Translations under genes and position numbers: made by a program
Notes under the pieces: generated by a model
What the model was told of the DNA's origin: nothing
The model's input: the letters and a program-made list of their open reading frames with translations, nothing else
Database searches by the model: none
Shown: positions 60,277 through 64,000 of the stretch, piece after piece
Layout: the number at the start of each line of letters is the position of its first letter
Numbering within the stretch: position 1 is the first letter of the stretch
Assembly (NCBI GenBank): GCA_013399305.1
Contig: VXAI01000038.1
Coordinates: forward strand, 3,278,998 to 3,342,997
DNA from: Rostratula benghalensis
Taxonomy: Eukaryota > Chordata > Aves > Charadriiformes > Rostratulidae
Direction: 5' to 3'
Length of the DNA: 64,000 nt

Positions 60277-61121
60277 ATTCACAGAGTTGTCAGAGCTGGA
60301 AGGGACCTCTAGAGATCCTCCAGTCCAACTCCCCTGATAAAGCAGGATTGCCCAGAGCACATCACTCAGGGCTGCATCCAGGTGGGGCTTGAAGGTCTCC
60401 AGAGAAGGGGACTCCACACCCTCCCTGGGCAGCCTCTGCCAGGGCTCTGGCACCCTCACCCGGAAGAAGTTTTTCCTCATATTCAACAGGAACTTCTTAT
60501 GTTGTGTCCATTGCCCCTTGTCCTGTCACTGGGGACCACTGAGAAGAGCCCGGCTCCATCCTCCTTCCACCCACCCTTCAGGTCCATGTGAACATGAAGA
60601 AGGCCTCACCTCAGCCTTCTGTTCTCCAGGCTCTCTGAGAGTCTCAGCTCTCTCAGCCTTTCCTCATAAGGGAGATGCTCCAATCCCTCAATCATCTTTG
60701 CTGCCCTACGCTGGACTCTCTCCAGTAGTTCCCTGTCTCTCTTGAACTGGGGAGCCCAGAACTGGATGCAGAATTCCAGTTGTGGCCTCACCAGTGCAGA
60801 GTAGAGGGGGAGAATGACCTCCCTCCATCTACTGGCCACACTCTTCCCTATGTAGCCCAGGATGCCATTGGCCCTCTTGGCAAAAGGGGCACATGGCTGG
60901 CTCATGGATAGTTTACTGTCTACTAGGACCCTCAGTGCTTTCCAGCAGATCTACCTCTAACCTATATTAGTACCTGGGGTTCTTCCTCCCCAGGTGCAGG
61001 ACCCTACGCTTGCCCTTGTTGAACCTCATTAGATTTTTCTCTGCCCAGCTCTCCAGCCTGTCCAGGTCATGCTGAATGGTGGCACAGCCCTCTGGAGTGT
61101 CAGTCAGCCCTCCCATTTTGA
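60277..61121 (-). mobile_element. CR1 non-LTR retrotransposon, 5'-truncated copy
   Basis: About 845 bases of CR1 in minus orientation. The 3' end is on the left, starting GATTCACAGAGTTGTCAGAG and continuing with CTGGAAGGGACCTCTAGAGA, ACTCCCCTGATAAAGCAGG and TCCCTGGGCAGCCTCTGCC. The end of the reverse-transcriptase frame follows to the right, and then the upstream RT region (CAGGTGCAGGACCCTACGC, CTCTCCAGCCTGTCCAGGTC) until the match stops near 61121. Full CR1 elements are several kilobases, so this is a typical dead-on-arrival copy. It is the least diverged CR1 in the window and so the youngest. No clear target-site duplication is seen, as is usual for CR1. Confidence 0.96.
60606..60950 (-). 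pseudogene. CR1 reverse-transcriptase C-terminal fragment
   Basis: The minus-strand frame from 60950 down to 60606 encodes the last part of a CR1 ORF2 reverse transcriptase. The first Met of the open segment is at 60905. Recognisable stretches are [55 protein letters not shown] and [17 protein letters not shown], all in the usual order for this family. The catalytic FADD-box region is upstream and absent. Two in-frame stops (60957-60959 and 60951-60953) lie just upstream, and the frame closes with TGA at 60606-60608 where the family normally continues with a glycine codon. The copy cannot make an active enzyme and has no independent host role. Confidence 0.93.
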
Positions 61122-64000
61122 AGCTTGAACCAGTCTAGATACTCTGCAGCACACTCATGCTAGGCAGTGAGCTACGGGGTCTGTTCTTCACTGCTCACCT
61201 CAAAGTTCTTATTGACTCCTATACACATTTTTAACTGAAAGAAACTCAATTGCTCTAGAAACAGTGTATCTGAAAATACTCATCATGTAGCTACAAAAAA
61301 CAAATTAGTTTGTTATTTGGTGTATTTGCCTCCAGTAAAGCCTTTTACTAGATTCTCTAGGACTAGAAAAAAATGAGGTGAAATAAGAAAAAAAAGCTCT
61401 TCCCCTCAATCAACAGCTGAGCTTACAGTTTGTGCCTTATTATGAAGCACCATCAGTATGATAAATACACAAAACCTATTAGATGCTCAAAGAGTAATAG
61501 GCAGTAAGAAAAACATGCTTAACAGATGTAAGTCATAGCACTGTTTTGCTTGTGCTGGAAGACATGCATGACATCCATTACAAGCATATGGCCATATATT
61601 AAAAAGGCACAGTCATGCATCACACAAAAGCCTTTTTTTTGGTTCCGTGATTCAAGGAAAGCCACTGAAACACAAGAACATTTTTGAACTTGCTTTACAG
61701 TCAGTTTCTGCCCCATGGGCCTAAGTTTATGGGTTACATTCAGATATCAACTGAAATATATTTTCCTGATATAATCTCACCTTAATCAGTAAGAAATTAG
61801 AACTCCTGAAGCAGTTGTAGCTAATAAAGACAGAAGACATCCAACAGAAGAGTCTCCTTTGACTGCATAGGTAAGATCTAAACAACCTGGAAGCCACAGG
61901 TGTATTTTTCACCTGACTGCTGTCAGTGCTTTAAATACAGCACAGAAAACGACCTCAGAAATCCAAAGCTATGATGAAATGTTCACTTAAGAAACAGCCT
62001 TGCCAGTTACAGATGCAAATTAATCTCTCCTGCTGACTGTCACTACAGCTTCTTCCCCTGGAGATGGAACGCTGCCTCTTGAGTACTTCCCATACATTTC
62101 AGTACAGTTACTGAGTTATCTTACCCTACTATTTAAATATCATTCCCTGGCCTGGAATATAGCCAGCACCAGGCTGCTAATGCATACACTGTATTCCATA
62201 GCACACAGTATTCAAGCAAGTTCAATGGCCTATCTTTTTCTCGCTTCTGATTTAAAAAAAATGCTGTTGAGCTTTTCTAAAAGGCAGAAGTTGGCCTGCT
62301 TCTCATAACTGAAGGTTGAATTCCACTGGATAGAATAGAGACTGTATGCAATTATAGATGGTTTCATATTCATATTTAATTTCATTTTTTGCTTAATAAA
62401 ACATCAATATTTGAGATAATATTAGTACCAAGTACTACAAAAACAGGTCACCATCTTGCTAGTTTTGACTTGGCAATTACTTTTTTATTAGAATTCAGCT
62501 GACAATATAGACTGAAGTATAAAGCACACTCAGATCCTGCAACACAAAGAAGTTAAAAGAACAACAAGAAAAAAAATGAAGAGCAAAGAAAAGTAGTAAA
62601 CCTCCAAGCCTTCAAGGGCAGAACACGCATACATACAACTCCTGAAAAAGGCAAATATAACACAAAACCATACAATTTTTATGCTAGCTAAGAGTTTTTC
62701 TCCCATGTAAGCAGTCACTTTTCTGCCCAGTGCTGCACTTCCATTTTCTTACCATCCCATTGAAAAATCTTCTCTGATATGACCCTTTTAGCAATTAATA
62801 ATTCATAGAGATATCTCTGCATGGTAAAGTTCTAAGACTAGATAGCACTGAGAGAATCTATTACAGTATTACATAATAGCCTCTAAAAAAATTACAGTGT
62901 CTTATTTATGATGTTCAAAATGCATTTTTATACATACAGCCTGCCTCAAGAAGGTATCAAGAAACAAAAAAGAAAATAGGAATCATTTTCCCTAATTGAG
63001 CACATTTTAGTTTGTACAGGTTCCCTAGCAAAGGCATGTATATCTCTATGTTGCACGTCCTTACACTTATAATATATATACACCCTGCACATACTAACTT
63101 TTCATCAATACCTTCGCTCTCTGGCTTGTTCAAACAGAGCTATGAAATTAACACAAAATTTAGGTGTGAATAGAAGGGGAAAGAAAAGAAAAAGAAGCTC
63201 TAAGGAGATTTCATTTCTGTATTTATACTCTTTCTAGTGTTATTACCTACAGGGCTGTAACAACAGAAGACAGTTCTGCTCAGAGGCTGACAAGGTGAAT
63301 TTTATTTATGGCTTCAAGCACATAGCATTTAAGTAGAACTCGAAGATCTTACTAATATCTCTACTTGTCTCATTGAATATTACAGTGTAATTTCATTCCT
63401 AATAGGAAAAATGGAGGGAAAGAATATCAGATTTAGTTCGTTCTACACATTTAGAAACCTAGGGGTACTGTGTTTAGCACATTGCTGTCATTACCTAACT
63501 GTGCAATACCATTAGCTTTTAAATCCTTTTAATTAGAAGTGACTGACTACTAGAATAAGCTTGTTGAAAGCAAACTGAAATGTCCCTACATAAGCGCTCG
63601 AGACCCCATGTTACTCACTCTGAGTGTTTCCAGTAAAGGAATATAAAAAAACCTCACCCACCCAGCACATATAGCACTGAGTCATACTGTTACACCTAAG
63701 GCTGAATAAGGTGTAAGGCTGTGCAACTATGTCAGCTTTGTAAAACAGGTACAGCAATGTCACTGAAGAATTACCAGATGCCATAATCACATGCTTCTCC
63801 TTACTCCTCCAGTTACTGACATGGTTAATCACATTGCCTTCCACTTACTGAAATTAAAAAATATTTTTTTGTTCATGAAAACAGTAACACAAGCTGGTCA
63901 ATGAGAAAACTTTCACTATTTGCTAAAAAGTTTGCTTGCCAAACCCCTCAATATCCAAATCAGCTCTATTCCCTGTACCCATGGAAACTTGCACACTTCT
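61122..64000. other. Non-coding, no gene recognised
   Basis: AT-rich DNA. An octamer/homeodomain composite word ATGCAAATTAAT is at 62013-62024 and a 12-base palindrome ATATGGCCATAT is at 61586-61597. Short minus-strand frames (61519-61716, 62530-62718, 63611-63844) have no recognised domain. Nothing further can be supported. Confidence 0.5.

Noticed and set aside
60382..60745. Plus-strand open frames of 69 and 118 codons over the 60.3 kb CR1
   Set aside because: They are antisense to the CR1 element, whose coding strand is minus.
1..64000. CRISPR arrays, tRNA or rRNA genes, prokaryotic operons
   Set aside because: No regularly spaced direct repeats, cloverleaf-type sequence or ribosomal sequence was seen, and the repeats show that the DNA is vertebrate.

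Overview
This window is vertebrate, almost certainly avian, nuclear DNA. It is AT-rich and full of scattered stop codons. No open reading frame looks like a host gene or a recognisable exon. The avian call rests on the repeats: several copies of the CR1 non-LTR retrotransposon, including one about 845-base, 5'-truncated copy (60277-61121, minus strand) that still carries the end of a CR1 reverse-transcriptase frame, and a piece of a dispersed LTR-type repeat (about 58300-58502) that I recognise from bird genomes. CR1 is also found in turtles and crocodilians, so the bird assignment is strong but not absolute. I saw no Alu, B1 or L1-type repeats.

Layout. 1-12 kb is non-coding, with two GC/CpG-enriched blocks that may be old solo LTRs (about 650-1100 and 3955-4330). 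12-14.5 kb holds two AT-rich blocks that look like conserved non-coding elements. 14.5-24.5 kb is plain non-coding DNA with a short plus-strand CR1 tail (22325-22419) and a minus-strand CR1 tail (24214-24506). 24.5-35 kb is similar, with another CR1 tail at 31871-32026 and a GC-richer patch around 32.6-33.1 kb. 35.3-40.2 kb has an RFX X-box-like site in a GC-richer block, a duplicated hairpin at 37.9 kb, and a long homeodomain-motif-rich block. 41.2-46 kb has another GC-richer patch and a minus-strand G-quadruplex motif. An ancient, highly diverged CR1 lies at about 46769-47700. A 24-base perfect palindrome is at 49109-49132. 53.9 kb and 59.2-59.7 kb hold further enhancer-like blocks, and the 60.3 kb CR1 closes the set.

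Reading. The region is best described as an avian gene desert or a very large intron. Its likely functional content, if any, is cis-regulatory. There are no operons, CRISPR arrays, tRNA or rRNA genes. I did not find an undescribed multi-gene system. The most distinctive sequence-level signals are the 24-base palindrome, two overlapping palindromes near 5.24 kb, the hairpin with a 12-base internal duplication near 37.9 kb, the X-box match near 35.37 kb, and the PBX/HOX-like, octamer and inverted-repeat cluster near 59.3-59.5 kb. Calls of conserved elements are judgements from composition and motif density; they need a multi-species alignment to settle.
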